NCBI GenBank assembly: GCA_037349315.1
Contig: JBAIAC010000059.1
Location: 23,406,501-23,470,500, forward strand
Source: Chelydra serpentina
Lineage: Eukaryota > Chordata > Testudines > Chelydridae
Reading direction: 5' to 3'
DNA length: 64,000 bases
Of the stretch, positions 63,871-64,000 are shown piece after piece; within the stretch, counting starts at the first letter, position 1; each line of letters starts with the position of its first letter. Under the pieces are notes generated by a model, which did not search any database, was not told the DNA's origin, and worked only from the letters and a program-made list of their open reading frames with translations. The position numbers and the translations under genes were made by a program.

Positions 63871-64000
63871 AGAAGAAGGTTCACGGTGTTTGCACCTCAG
63901 CGGTCAGAATAAAACAGAAGTGTTAAATGCCAAGCTGCTGTACTTGGACATGGAGGGTTGGTAACTCCTGAGAGTTGACTGGCTGCTCTTGGGATAGAGA

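Overview
This is a eukaryotic (vertebrate) nuclear window with no convincing host gene. The repeats point to a sauropsid, most likely a turtle. The evidence is a tRNA-derived SINE with a CR1-like tail, CR1/L2-type LINE relics, an RTE LINE, many short hAT-like elements with 8-bp target duplications, PIF/Harbinger elements with a MYB/SANT-like partner gene, and Gypsy elements of the Gmr1 type. The organism call is inference; no diagnostic gene is present. Nearly all the coding capacity is transposon-derived, and most of it is broken.

Layout. 243-2640 (minus): 3' half of a decayed Gypsy element, reverse transcriptase (RT) and RNase H followed directly by an LTR; a hAT-like element sits in the LTR. 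4572-5560: a short hAT-like element, then an L2/CR1-like RT relic. 5.6-16.4 kb: intergenic sequence with short elements, palindromes and a long inverted repeat. 16.46-19.45 kb: an RTE LINE whose RT is open apart from one stop codon, with the end of its endonuclease deleted. 19.5-27.2 kb: intergenic sequence with short transposons and ancient SINE/LINE relics. 27.3-37.0 kb: the most striking segment, a young Gypsy element (28795-35911) with gag-protease and a pol ordered integrase-RT-RNase H, flanked by a 1.1-kb direct duplication. 37-46.7 kb: intergenic with hAT-like elements. 46.7-48.4 kb: a Harbinger-type element with a broken MYB/SANT-like gene. 48.4-50.2 kb: a CR1-like RT scrap and a probable LTR. 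51.2 kb: a TCTT microsatellite. 55.47-57.79 kb: a nested stack of at least four insertions. 60.4-63.9 kb: a decayed Harbinger element with a DDE transposase on plus and a MYB/SANT-like partner on minus.

How the parts work together. The 28795-35911 element is the only unit with a near-complete gene set: LTR promoter, tRNA-Ser-like primer site, capsid with SCAN resemblance, zinc knuckle, protease, integrase, RT, RNase H and polypurine tract. It has three visible defects: a gag/pol frame change at a run of nine G, an altered protease active-site triplet, and loss of the first 49 bp of the 5' LTR. The short hAT-like elements are non-autonomous and no hAT transposase is present. The SINE tail resembles CR1, so it would depend on a CR1-type RT encoded elsewhere.

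The best candidate for an unusual system is the Gmr1-type element with its 1.1-kb flanking duplication and truncated 5' LTR. The duplication may reflect unusual integration, later rearrangement or an assembly artefact.
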